NCBI GenBank assembly: GCA_049594615.1
Contig: JBMYJR010000004.1
Span: 37,326-101,325, forward strand
Source of the DNA: CAXPZW01 sp049594615
Lineage (GTDB): Bacteria; Bacteroidota; Bacteroidia; Flavobacteriales_D; Sanyastnellaceae
Direction of reading: 5' to 3'
DNA: 64,000 nt
Under the pieces are notes generated by a model, which saw nothing but the letters and a program-made list of their open reading frames with translations, searched no databases and was not told the DNA's origin. The translations under genes were made by a program, and so were the position numbers. Positions 41,549 through 50,676 of this stretch are shown here, in pieces; the first letter of the stretch is position 1; the number at the start of each line of letters is the position of its first letter.

Positions 41549-43230
41549 AATTCTGTGTGACGTTTCTTCTATTGCTGGCCTGTTCGGCCGGTGTTTCTGC
41601 CCAATCGTTTGTGGACGTGGCCGCCGACCTGGGTATTTCCCACATTTATGGCGAATGCGGCAAAGCATCAGGATTGGCCTTCACCGACTTCAACGGCGAC
41701 GGATTGGACGACGTACTGCTGCCCACCTGCAGCGGGTTACCCATCCGCATTTTCAAGAACACCGGCGGCGGCTTTGTGGAGTACTTCCACCCGGTGTTGA
41801 TGGAGAGCGAATACGAGTCCAAATGCATCTTGGTGGTGGACTACGACAACGACGGTGACCGCGACATCCTGGTGGTCAACGCCGGGGCACCCAACCAACT
41901 GTTCCGCTGCGACGGCACCAACGATTACACCGATGTGTCCGGTTTTGCCGGGCTCTGGAACGAGGACTACGACTCGTATACCGCATCCTTTGGTGACCTC
42001 GACAAAGATGGCGACTTGGACCTCTACATCGGCAACCGTGCCCCTACAGGCATCTGGCAGCCCAACCCCTTGTACCGCAACAACGGCGACGGCACCTTCA
42101 CCGAAATCGGCGATGCAGGTGGGGTGTACGACGGCAACGGCGCAGCACTTGCGGTGGGCTTTGTGGACATCGACAACGATACCTGGCCCGATATCTATGT
42201 GGCCAACGACAAGCAAACCGGCAACAAGTGCTACCGCAACTTGGGCGACGGTACCTTTGCAGACATCTCCGCCTCCAGCGAATCTGATTACGAGATGGAC
42301 GCCATGAGCGTAAGTGTGGTCGACACCAATCAAGACGGCTACTTGGACATCTACGTGACCAACACCCCCACGGGCAACGTCTTCTTCATCAACGACCAGG
42401 ACCTCACCTTTACCGAGGTGGCCGAAGACTATGGCTTGACAGTGAACAAGGGCACTTGGGGCGCCATCTTCGTAGACCTCGATGCCGATGGCGATCAGGA
42501 CCTCTACGTCCCGGCCATGGGTCCCAGCCAAGACCTGTCCAACGACTACTACAGCGTGGAGGACAACGTGTGGACCTTGGATGAAACCGCCTTCCCCTTG
42601 GACGACCGCCCAGGCATGGGCGCAGCCACCGGTGACCTCAACCAAGACGGCAAACCCGACCTCATCGTCACCAACATGGGCGCAGAAGCCTACTTCTTCG
42701 AAAACACCGCCCCCATCGGGCACTGGATAGAAGTGCTGCCCATCGGGACCACCTCGGGCACCGAAGCAGTGGGCAGTTGGATTGAAGTGTACTGCGGTAC
42801 TGATGTGTTCCGCCGCTACACCACTTTGGGCAGCAACTTTGCCAGCCAAGACAGCCGCAGCGTACACATCGGCATCGGCGACCACACGGTGATTGACCAC
42901 GTGGAAGTGCACTTTCCCTTGGGTCACGTTCAAACCGTGGATGCCCCGAGCATCGATCAAGAGATCGAAGTGGTGGAAGGCCCGGCAACAACTATTGTTG
43001 AAGCCTCCGCTCCGTGGCTCCTTTCCCCTGTGGGTCCGGCCCGCTGGCAACTGGGGGGTACTGATGCAGCGACTTGGCAGGTACTCGACCTTTCGGGGCG
43101 CACTGCGCTTGTGGGCAGCAAAAACGCCGAACCGTGCACGGTGGATCTCACCACGCAGCCGGCCGGCGCTTATTTCTTACACGTGCAATCGGGCGGTACC
43201 CAAGCCCACGTGTACCGCTTGGTGCGGTGA
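41545..43230 (+). CDS. Secreted CRTAC1-like FG-GAP/VCBS repeat protein with ASPIC/UnbV and T9SS domains
   Basis: 561 residues, GTG start. Signal peptide about 1-19 (ending GVSAQ). A seven-bladed-propeller type repeat array follows, each repeat with a calcium-binding DxDxDG-like loop: DFNGDGLDD, DYDNDGDRD, DLDKDGDLD, DIDNDTWPD, DTNQDGYLD, DLDADGDQD, DLNQDGKPD. An ASPIC/UnbV domain covers about 395-470, and a short C-terminal domain ending QAHVYRLVR is consistent with T9SS sorting. CRTAC1-family proteins are extracellular; their bacterial function is unknown (adhesion is often proposed). Translationally coupled to the upstream acyltransferase. A paralogue lies at 56215. Confidence 0.9.
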   Translation: MKFCVTFLLLLACSAGVSAQSFVDVAADLGISHIYGECGKASGLAFTDFNGDGLDDVLLPTCSGLPIRIFKNTGGGFVEYFHPVLMESEYESKCILVVDYDNDGDRDILVVNAGAPNQLFRCDGTNDYTDVSGFAGLWNEDYDSYTASFGDLDKDGDLDLYIGNRAPTGIWQPNPLYRNNGDGTFTEIGDAGGVYDGNGAALAVGFVDIDNDTWPDIYVANDKQTGNKCYRNLGDGTFADISASSESDYEMDAMSVSVVDTNQDGYLDIYVTNTPTGNVFFINDQDLTFTEVAEDYGLTVNKGTWGAIFVDLDADGDQDLYVPAMGPSQDLSNDYYSVEDNVWTLDETAFPLDDRPGMGAATGDLNQDGKPDLIVTNMGAEAYFFENTAPIGHWIEVLPIGTTSGTEAVGSWIEVYCGTDVFRRYTTLGSNFASQDSRSVHIGIGDHTVIDHVEVHFPLGHVQTVDAPSIDQEIEVVEGPATTIVEASAPWLLSPVGPARWQLGGTDAATWQVLDLSGRTALVGSKNAEPCTVDLTTQPAGAYFLHVQSGGTQAHVYRLVR

Positions 43231-43238
43231 TTCAATCT

Positions 43239-43649
43239 TTAGCAGTACTCGTCGTACGCCATCTTGAGGTTGTCCGCAACCATTTCAGCAGTGCGGCCCT
43301 CAATGTGGTGGCGCTCAATCATGTGCACCAACTTGCCGTCTTTGAACAGCGCTATACTGGGCGAAGAGGGCGGGTATGGCAACATGTATTTGCGGGCCTG
43401 ATCGGTGGCGTCACGGTCCACACCTGCGAAGGTGGTGGTGAGGTGATCAGGGCATTTGGTGTTATCGAGCGATGCACGTACACCCGGGCGCATCATGCCC
43501 GCGGCGCAACCGCACACCGAGTTGATCACCACCAGGGTGGTGCCTGATTGCTTCAGGGTGTCGTCCACTTGGTCGGGGGTGACCAGTTCATTGAAGCCGA
43601 GCGTCTTGAGCTCGTCCTTCATGGGGGCTACCAGTTCTGGAGGGTACAT
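43239..43649 (-). CDS. BrxA/BrxB family bacilliredoxin
   Basis: 136 residues, the normal length for the YphP/YqiW (DUF1094) family. The redox motif is CGC in VVINSVCGCAAGMMRPG near residues 38-54. LTTTFAGVDRDATDQARKY, PYPPSSPSIALFKDGKLVHM and ERHHIEGR follow, all family hallmarks. Bacilliredoxins remove bacillithiol from protein thiols, or act as thiol-disulfide isomerases, in the cytoplasm. The start MYPPELVAPM is the usual one, although the frame is open 19 codons upstream. An exact promoter box (43669-43676) lies 19 nt before the ATG. Confidence 0.95.
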   Translation of the reverse strand: MYPPELVAPMKDELKTLGFNELVTPDQVDDTLKQSGTTLVVINSVCGCAAGMMRPGVRASLDNTKCPDHLTTTFAGVDRDATDQARKYMLPYPPSSPSIALFKDGKLVHMIERHHIEGRTAEMVADNLKMAYDEYC

Positions 43650-43668
43650 GGATTCAAAATTTGTGGTA

Positions 43669-43676
43669 CAAAAGTA
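43669..43676 (-). promoter_or_regulatory. Bacilliredoxin promoter -7 box
   Basis: TACTTTTG on the reverse strand, matching TAnnTTTG, 19 nt before the start codon. Confidence 0.65.
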
Positions 43677-43703
43677 ACCGGAACGGCGGGCTGCTGTTCC
43701 GGT
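43677..43703 (-). terminator. Possible aspS terminator hairpin
   Basis: ACCGGAAC and GTTCCGGT form an 8-bp inverted repeat 33 nt after the aspS stop. On the reverse strand it is followed by TTACTTTTG, which is also the next promoter, so the T-tract is interrupted. Confidence 0.45.
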
Positions 43704-43736
43704 CAATCGTGAAAATGTGTTGTCAACAGGTTTGTC

Positions 43737-45500
43737 CTAGTCCTCGTCGCCTTCTGGAGCGGTCGAGTCCAGGAAGAGTTCATCGAGTTGTGCTTGGTCA
43801 ATCGGCGAGGGCGAATTGATCATCACGTCGCGGCCCGAGTTGTTTTTCGGGAAGGCGATGAAGTCGCGGATGGTCTCTTGTCCGCCTACCAGGGCGCACA
43901 GCCGGTCAAAGCCCAGTGCCAGACCGCCGTGGGGAGGCGCGCCGTATTCAAAGGCGTCCATCAGGAAGCCAAACTGGGCTTGCGCCTCTTCTTTGGTAAA
44001 CCCGAGGTGGTCGAACATGAGCGACTGGGTGGCGCGGTCGTGGATTCGGATGGAACCCCCGCCAATCTCAACGCCGTTGAGCACCATGTCGTAAGCATCT
44101 GCACGCACGGCTGCAGGATCGGTGTCAAGCAGTGGAATGTGCTCGAGCTTGGGCGAGGTGAACGGGTGGTGCATGGCGTGGTAGCGCTCGGTGTCTTCGT
44201 CCCATTCCAAGAGGGGGAAGTCCACCACCCACAACGGCTTGTAGTTGTACGGATCGCGCATGCCGAGCTCGGAGCCCATGTGCAAGCGCAATTCGTTCAG
44301 CATTTTGCGGGTCTTGTCCAGGTCGCCACTCAGCATGAGGATCAAGTCGCCTGGTTTGGCACCGGCATGCGCGGCCCAAGCGGCCTGCGCTTCTTGATCG
44401 AAGAATTTGTCGACCGATGACTTGAAGGTGCCGTCTTCGTTCACCTTGCAGTACACCAGCCCTTTGGCACCGATTTGCGGGCGCTTTACCCAATCGGTGA
44501 GTTTGTCGAGTTGCTTGCGCGTGTAGTTGGCGCAGCCTTCGGCCACAATACCGAGTACCACCTCGCAGTTGTCAAAGACTTGGAAGCCTTTGTTCTGCGC
44601 CACGGGCGAGAAATCCACGAACTCCATCCCAAAACGCAAGTCGGGCTTGTCGGAACCGTACTTCTCCATGGCCTCGTCGTAGGTCATTCGGGGGAAATCG
44701 CCGAGCTCCACATTCTTCACCGTCTTGAGCAAGTGGCGCACCAAGCCTTCGAAGGTATTGAGCACGTCTTCTTGCTCCACAAAGCTCATCTCGCAGTCGA
44801 TCTGGGTGAACTCGGGTTGGCGGTCGGCGCGCAGGTCTTCGTCGCGGAAGCAGCGCACAATTTGGTAGTAGCGGTCATAGCCTGAGACCATCAGCAACTG
44901 CTTGAAGGTTTGAGGCGACTGAGGCAGGGCGTAGAACTGGCCGGGGTTCATGCGGCTGGGAACCACGAAGTCACGGGCACCTTCCGGGGTCGATTTGATC
45001 AGGTAGGGCGTTTCCACCTCTACGAAATCCACGCCGTCCAAGTACTTGCGCGTTTCCAGAGCCAAGCGGTGACGGAGCATCATGTTTTCACGAAGCGGGC
45101 CACGGCGCAGGTCCAAGTAGCGGTATTCCATGCGGATTTCCTCGCCGCCATCGGTGTCGTCCTCAATGGTGAAGGGCGGAAGCTTGGCCGCGTTCAACAC
45201 CTCCAGTCCGGTGATGACGATTTCAACGTCCCCGGTGGGCATGTTGGCGTTCTTGCTGGAACGCTCGGCAACGGTGCCTTGCACTTTGATCACGTACTCG
45301 CGACCGAGTTTGCGCGCGGCCTGGCAGAGTTCGGCATTGGTGTCCATGTTGAAAGCCAACTGGGTAATGCCGTAGCGGTCGCGCAGGTCGACGAAGGTCA
45401 TGCCGCCCAGGTCACGGGCGCGTTGGACCCATCCGCTGAGGGTCACAGTCTGGTTCACGTGCTCCATTCGGAGCTCTCCACAAGTATGCGTGCGGTGCAT
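43737..45500 (-). CDS. aspS: Aspartyl-tRNA synthetase
   Basis: 587 residues, a bacterial-type class IIb synthetase that charges tRNA-Asp. The N-terminal OB-fold anticodon domain begins HTCGELRMEHVNQTVTLSGW with RARDLGGMTFVDLRDRYG. The catalytic core shows motif 2 (YQIVRCFRDEDLRADRQPEF near 215) and the aspartate-specific 'flipping loop' region. The bacterial insertion (GAD) domain lies at about 280-420, and motif 3 GLALGFDRL is near 535. The C-terminus is acidic (TAPEGDED). A near-consensus box TATCTTCG lies about 17 nt upstream of the ATG on the reverse strand. Confidence 0.97.
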   Translation of the reverse strand: MHRTHTCGELRMEHVNQTVTLSGWVQRARDLGGMTFVDLRDRYGITQLAFNMDTNAELCQAARKLGREYVIKVQGTVAERSSKNANMPTGDVEIVITGLEVLNAAKLPPFTIEDDTDGGEEIRMEYRYLDLRRGPLRENMMLRHRLALETRKYLDGVDFVEVETPYLIKSTPEGARDFVVPSRMNPGQFYALPQSPQTFKQLLMVSGYDRYYQIVRCFRDEDLRADRQPEFTQIDCEMSFVEQEDVLNTFEGLVRHLLKTVKNVELGDFPRMTYDEAMEKYGSDKPDLRFGMEFVDFSPVAQNKGFQVFDNCEVVLGIVAEGCANYTRKQLDKLTDWVKRPQIGAKGLVYCKVNEDGTFKSSVDKFFDQEAQAAWAAHAGAKPGDLILMLSGDLDKTRKMLNELRLHMGSELGMRDPYNYKPLWVVDFPLLEWDEDTERYHAMHHPFTSPKLEHIPLLDTDPAAVRADAYDMVLNGVEIGGGSIRIHDRATQSLMFDHLGFTKEEAQAQFGFLMDAFEYGAPPHGGLALGFDRLCALVGGQETIRDFIAFPKNNSGRDVMINSPSPIDQAQLDELFLDSTAPEGDED

Positions 45501-45653
45501 GGTTCAAGGGTTCAAATTGCCGGGCGAAGATACCGCCTTTCGGCCCCAATTGAAAATGGGAGGTACGTGAGAAAATTGCACCGCTGCGCGTACTCCATGC
45601 CGAAATGTCGAAGGCCCTTTCTCGGCTGTGATTCACCGGAGCTTTGCAAGGGT

Positions 45654-45661
45654 TATATTTA
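45654..45661 (+). promoter_or_regulatory. Promoter -7-like box of the PorU2-like gene
   Basis: TATATTTA differs from TAnnTTTG at one base and ends 5 nt before the GTG at 45667, the same spacing as at gmd and the 18598 gene. Confidence 0.5.
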
Positions 45662-45666
45662 CAAGA

Positions 45667-48600
45667 GTGAAGCGCATGGCCACCCTGGTACTCGGCGTTG
45701 TGACCGCTTGCGCGTCACACGCCCAATTCGGCAACGACTGGATCAACCCAGCGCTGCCCTATTGGTCGTTCCCTGTGGCCGAGGACGGCGTGGTAGAGCT
45801 CTCCTACCAAGACCTGTTGGACGCAGGCGTACTCGCCGGGCCTGTGCTTTCAGATGAAATCAAAGTCTACCACCGCGGCCTGCAACAACGTCTCTGGATG
45901 GACGACAGCGGGGACAACACCTTTGGCCCAGAAGACCGCTTTTGGTTGCTCGGACGCCACAACGACGGTTGGCTTGATGCCCAAGTCTACGACGACCCCG
46001 AAAACCACCTACACCCCGACTACAGCCTGTTCAACGACACGGCCACTTACTACTTAGCGGTGCACCCGGGCATCCCCGAACGTGCAGGCAACCAATCGGC
46101 TGCGGGAGCGGATGCCCTTTCCCCCGAACCCTTTGGCTGGCACACCAGCACCGTGCAACACACCGCCGCCTATCACATTGGCCGCCAACACCAATACGGC
46201 ATTTCGCTGCCGTGGTACGAGTCGGGCGAAGGCTGGGGCGCCCCACGCTTTGCCTTGGGACAGACCTTTAACACGCCTGTGCCCACCCCGGGCGCGTTCG
46301 ACAGCCCCGGGGCTCCGGACGCTGAAGTGTACGCCGTTTCGGTGGGTGCTTCGTCGGCGCTGGGCAACAATCCCAACCACCACTTGCAAGTAGGCAGCGG
46401 AAGTACCACCGCGGTGGACACCGCCTTCTACGGTTACCTCGCCAACAAACTGGACTTTACCCTCAGTAGCCCACTTGACCCCACCACCACGGTGTGGCAC
46501 CGCAGTGTGGACGACCTGGACGTGGCCACCGACTTTCAAGCGGTGGTGTCAGTGGCGGTGCGCTACCCCCGGCTGTGGCAAGCTCCAGAAGGTCTGTTGG
46601 AAATGGAGGTGCAGGCCCAGCCCGGAACAGCCGAAGCCCGCATAGACGTGCCCGATTGGGACGGCACCGATTACGAAGTATTTGTGGTGCGTCTGGACCT
46701 GCAAACCCGCCTGGAGGTGGATGTGGTGGACGGAAACGCACGGATGGTGGTGCCGCTGGCAGGGGGCGGCGCTACGTTATGGTTTGTGCCGGAATCGGCC
46801 ATCACCTCCCCAACGGCATTGACGCCGGTGAGCAGCACGGGCACGTTTACCGATTTCGAAAACGTGCCAGATTCTGCGTTTGTGATCATCGCTCCGGACG
46901 CCTTGATGCCAGCCGCACAGAGCTACGCTTTTTACCGCGAGTCGCTGGGTACACCGGTAATTTTGGCATCCGCAGAAGAACTGTATCACCAATTTGGTGC
47001 CGGTGTTTCTAAGCATCCGCTGGCCTTCCGCCGCTTTGCCAACTACCTCATCCAAAACGGCGACTACGGCCCTGCACATTTGCTGCTGCTGGGCAAAAGC
47101 GTGCACGAAGCCAATGTTTCCAACCAACTTGGTGGACGTCAAAACCCCGAGGTGGATGCGCTGAATTTGTTGCCCACTTGGGGCTGGCCCGCAAGCGACA
47201 TCATTTTTACCGCAGGACTCAACGGCACCCAATACCAACCTGCCATCCCCACCGGACGCATTGCAGCGCGCACCACCGAGGAAGTGCTTGACTATTTGGA
47301 CAAGGTCATCGCCTTCGAAAACAGCCCGCCCGCACCTTGGCAAAAGCGCATCCTCCATTTTGGTGGCGGCGGAAATACCGATGAACAGCAGGATTTCCAA
47401 TACTACTTGGAGTCCTACGGATCGGTGGCACGCGACAGCCTCTTTGGTGCCGACATCCGCGCGTTCTACAAGGACACCACCGACCCTATTCAGCTCCAAC
47501 TCGGCGACAGCATCACCGATTTGATTTCCGAAGGCTGCGCACTGATGACCTTCTTTGGCCATGCCTCGGCCACCGGCTTCGACCAAAACATTGACGACCC
47601 GTCCAACTACGACAACGTCGGACGTTACCCGCTGCTGATCGGCAACAGTTGCTACACCGGGAACATCCACCTGGCCGATGCTAACTCCACCTCCGAGCGC
47701 TTTACCCGAGCCGCAAACGCAGGGGTGATCGGCTTTATTGCCAAGGGCGACGTGGGCATTCCGGGGTACCTCGACATCTGGACCCAAGCCTTCTACGAGG
47801 AGATCTTCCGCGACAACTTCGGCACCACGATTGGCCGCGCCATGAAAGCCGCCGCCGGGGCTGTGGAAGGAGGCGGCACGGTCACCTTGTCCGTCAACAC
47901 AGCCTTGACCTTTGGCCTGCACGGCGACCCGTCCTTGACCCTGTACCACCGCGAGCACCCTGATTTTAACATCACCCCCACTTCGGTATACACCGTGCCC
48001 GAGGCCATCACCACCCAACTGGATTCCTTTGACGTGTTTGTGGTGGTGGACAACTTGGGCAAGGCGCGCAACCTCCCCGTGGGCGTGGAAGTGGTGCGCA
48101 CCCTTCCCGACGGCTCAGAGATGAGTCAAACCCGCGTACTGGACCGCATCTTCTTTCGCGACACCGCTGTGTTCCGATTCCCAGTAGAACGCCTCCTGGG
48201 CCCAGGCGACAACAGCTTGGACGTGTTTGTCGATTTTCCCGCCAGCTTGGTGGACGAGCTCGACGACACGGGCAACAACACAGTTACAGACTGGCCTTTC
48301 TTTGTGCGCGCCTCTAACGTGCTACCGGCCTACCCGTACGACCACAGCATCCTGCCCGAACCGCCCGAGTACCTTGTCGTGGGCACGGGCGATCCGTATT
48401 TCGAAGGCGGCAACCTGCTCATGGAAATCTCAGACACCCCGGAGTTCACCGGTGCGGTCTGGGAACAAAACCTCGCCTACGTCACCGGAGGCCTGTTTTA
48501 CTGGGACCCCGTCCTCACCTTGGAACCCGGCACGACGTACTTCTGGCGCACCTCACTGGAACCGGTGCAAGGCGATCCGGATTGGAGCGTCCGTTCGTTC

Positions 48601-50643
48601 CGCATTGCCAGCGGTGAAAGCGGGTTCGGTCAGCACGTCCCTGCGCAGTTTGCCGCCAACAGCCTCACTGGCCTGAACACCGACGGCACCACCCTCGCCT
48701 ACGCCACCCAAACCGCCGACCTCACCTGCACGGTACACGGCAATCCTTCCACCCAGTTTGACTTGTTAGACACCAACTTCCAACTCGGACTAGAGGTGAT
48801 GGATTACGCCGGTTGCGCAGGCACACCCGCCTTCCACGTAGCTGTGCTGGACAGCGTGACCCTGCTCCCGTGGGAAACCAACTACGCGGGCGCCAACCCG
48901 GACTACGACTTTGGGAACTACATGGCCTGCAGCAATGCGCGCGCTCGACCGGAGCGATATTTCATCTTCCGCATGAACCAACCCGCCGAAATGCAAGGGT
49001 TGGTGGACCTGTTGGAAAACCACGTCCCCGAAGGCAACCACCTGTTGCTCTACACGTACGGCTTTACCGATTACGATGCCTGGGACGCCAACGCCCCCGA
49101 ACTCTACGACCTGATGCAGGAGTTGGGCTTTGGTCAGATTGGGCAAAGCACGGACAGCATTCCTTTTATCGGCTACGTGCGCAGGGGCTTCCCCGAGACC
49201 AGTGCCGAAGTGTTGGGCACCGCCATCGACGATGTGATTGAACTGCAATTGCCGTTGACCGGCTCCTCGGGCAGCGGGGTGATGGCCTCGCCGTGGATGG
49301 GCGTGGGGCAAAACTGGGACCTCGGATCGTGGGACTTTACCTCGACAGATTCCGATTCGGTGCGGGTGGTGGTGCGCGGGCGCGATGCTTCCGGTGTAAC
49401 TTCGACAGCTGCGCTGATTGACCTCCCACTGGATCCGCTGAGTCTGAGTGCCCCACTGGCCCAAGCCACCGAAATTCAACTCTTGGCCGAACTCTGGGAC
49501 CCTGGCGCCACCGCGGTCTCCCAACCGGCCTTCTGGCAAGTCACCGCCGACCACTTGCCCGACGCTGCGGTCAACCCCAACGCCGGTTCCTTTCAAAGTG
49601 CCACCAATGTGGAAGCAGGCGCCGAAATCGGCTTTGCGGTAGCGGTTTCCAACACCTCTCCACACGCCATGGACAGCCTGCTTGTGCGCCATTGGATCGA
49701 AGGCCCCGAGGGCCAAACACCGCTCTCGATTACGCACCGCTTGGACAGCCTGCGCGTAGGCGCACAACTCACAGACACTGCTTGGTTCAACACCGAACTG
49801 CTCAGCGGCCCGTATACCTGGTGGTTTGAGGTCAACCCCATCACCGAAGGCACCGCCGACCAACCCGAACAGCACCGCTTCAACAACACCGCTTTCCGCA
49901 GCTTCACCGTAGAAGCAGATCAGGAAAACCCACTGCTAGATGTGAGCTTTGACGGCCGCCACATCCTTGATGGCGAGCTCATTTCACCGACACCTGAGGT
50001 GCGCATCCTGCTGCGCGACGGCAATACGAACCTGTTGATGAACACCCCACAGGATACCTCGCGTTTCAAACTGTTTGTACACACCCCGGCCGGCATGTCC
50101 TACCCGGTGTACTTCGATCAAGAGGAACTCGAATTCATCCCGGCCACGGGTGCTGAAAACCGCGCTGAAGCCCACTGGAACCCGCGCTTTGAGGAAGATG
50201 GCATGTATCAATTGATGGTGCAAGCCGAAGACCGCAGCGGCAACTCCGCCGGGCCGGACTACCGCATCTCGTTTGAAGTTGAAACCGAAGCGGCCATCAC
50301 CCAAGTGCTCAACTACCCCAATCCGTTTACATCCTCTACCCGTTTTGTATTCACCCTCACCGGCGAAACCGTACCGGACGAATTGGTGATCCAAATCTTT
50401 ACCATCAGCGGCAAAGTGGTACGCGAGATCACCCAGGACGAATTGGGCTTGCTGCGCATCGGCCCCAACATCACTGATTTTGCTTGGGACGGTACCGACA
50501 TGTTTGGCGACCCGTTGGCCACGGGCGTATACCTGTACCGTGTGATTGCACGCCAAGGCGGTACCGACCTCAGCCTACGCCCATCGGATGCCGATCCTCT
50601 GTTCCAACAAGGGATCGGGAAGATGTACCTGATACGCCAATAA
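45667..50643 (+). CDS. porU2: C25 (gingipain-type) peptidase, PorU2-like T9SS sortase candidate
   Basis: 1658 residues. Signal peptide about 1-20 (KRMATLVLGVVTACASHAQ). The N-terminus FGNDWINPALPYWSFPVAED is typical of Bacteroidota PorU-like proteins. A C25 peptidase domain spans about residues 390-740, with catalytic His in FFGHAS (about 632) and Cys in GNSCYTG (about 662). CARDB/Ig-like regions follow, and a FlgD-like C-terminal domain (NYPNPFTSSTRFVF to GKMYLIR) resembles a T9SS sorting domain. PorU itself cleaves sorting domains and attaches cargo to surface lipopolysaccharide; PorU2 is a longer relative whose role is less clear. GTG 45667 fits signal peptide and promoter best; GTG 45628 and ATG 45676 are alternatives. 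Confidence 0.87.
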   Translation: MKRMATLVLGVVTACASHAQFGNDWINPALPYWSFPVAEDGVVELSYQDLLDAGVLAGPVLSDEIKVYHRGLQQRLWMDDSGDNTFGPEDRFWLLGRHNDGWLDAQVYDDPENHLHPDYSLFNDTATYYLAVHPGIPERAGNQSAAGADALSPEPFGWHTSTVQHTAAYHIGRQHQYGISLPWYESGEGWGAPRFALGQTFNTPVPTPGAFDSPGAPDAEVYAVSVGASSALGNNPNHHLQVGSGSTTAVDTAFYGYLANKLDFTLSSPLDPTTTVWHRSVDDLDVATDFQAVVSVAVRYPRLWQAPEGLLEMEVQAQPGTAEARIDVPDWDGTDYEVFVVRLDLQTRLEVDVVDGNARMVVPLAGGGATLWFVPESAITSPTALTPVSSTGTFTDFENVPDSAFVIIAPDALMPAAQSYAFYRESLGTPVILASAEELYHQFGAGVSKHPLAFRRFANYLIQNGDYGPAHLLLLGKSVHEANVSNQLGGRQNPEVDALNLLPTWGWPASDIIFTAGLNGTQYQPAIPTGRIAARTTEEVLDYLDKVIAFENSPPAPWQKRILHFGGGGNTDEQQDFQYYLESYGSVARDSLFGADIRAFYKDTTDPIQLQLGDSITDLISEGCALMTFFGHASATGFDQNIDDPSNYDNVGRYPLLIGNSCYTGNIHLADANSTSERFTRAANAGVIGFIAKGDVGIPGYLDIWTQAFYEEIFRDNFGTTIGRAMKAAAGAVEGGGTVTLSVNTALTFGLHGDPSLTLYHREHPDFNITPTSVYTVPEAITTQLDSFDVFVVVDNLGKARNLPVGVEVVRTLPDGSEMSQTRVLDRIFFRDTAVFRFPVERLLGPGDNSLDVFVDFPASLVDELDDTGNNTVTDWPFFVRASNVLPAYPYDHSILPEPPEYLVVGTGDPYFEGGNLLMEISDTPEFTGAVWEQNLAYVTGGLFYWDPVLTLEPGTTYFWRTSLEPVQGDPDWSVRSFRIASGESGFGQHVPAQFAANSLTGLNTDGTTLAYATQTADLTCTVHGNPSTQFDLLDTNFQLGLEVMDYAGCAGTPAFHVAVLDSVTLLPWETNYAGANPDYDFGNYMACSNARARPERYFIFRMNQPAEMQGLVDLLENHVPEGNHLLLYTYGFTDYDAWDANAPELYDLMQELGFGQIGQSTDSIPFIGYVRRGFPETSAEVLGTAIDDVIELQLPLTGSSGSGVMASPWMGVGQNWDLGSWDFTSTDSDSVRVVVRGRDASGVTSTAALIDLPLDPLSLSAPLAQATEIQLLAELWDPGATAVSQPAFWQVTADHLPDAAVNPNAGSFQSATNVEAGAEIGFAVAVSNTSPHAMDSLLVRHWIEGPEGQTPLSITHRLDSLRVGAQLTDTAWFNTELLSGPYTWWFEVNPITEGTADQPEQHRFNNTAFRSFTVEADQENPLLDVSFDGRHILDGELISPTPEVRILLRDGNTNLLMNTPQDTSRFKLFVHTPAGMSYPVYFDQEELEFIPATGAENRAEAHWNPRFEEDGMYQLMVQAEDRSGNSAGPDYRISFEVETEAAITQVLNYPNPFTSSTRFVFTLTGETVPDELVIQIFTISGKVVREITQDELGLLRIGPNITDFAWDGTDMFGDPLATGVYLYRVIARQGGTDLSLRPSDADPLFQQGIGKMYLIRQ

Positions 50644-50676
50644 GGCTTGCTATTTTAGCCGGGCAAATCCCAACGC

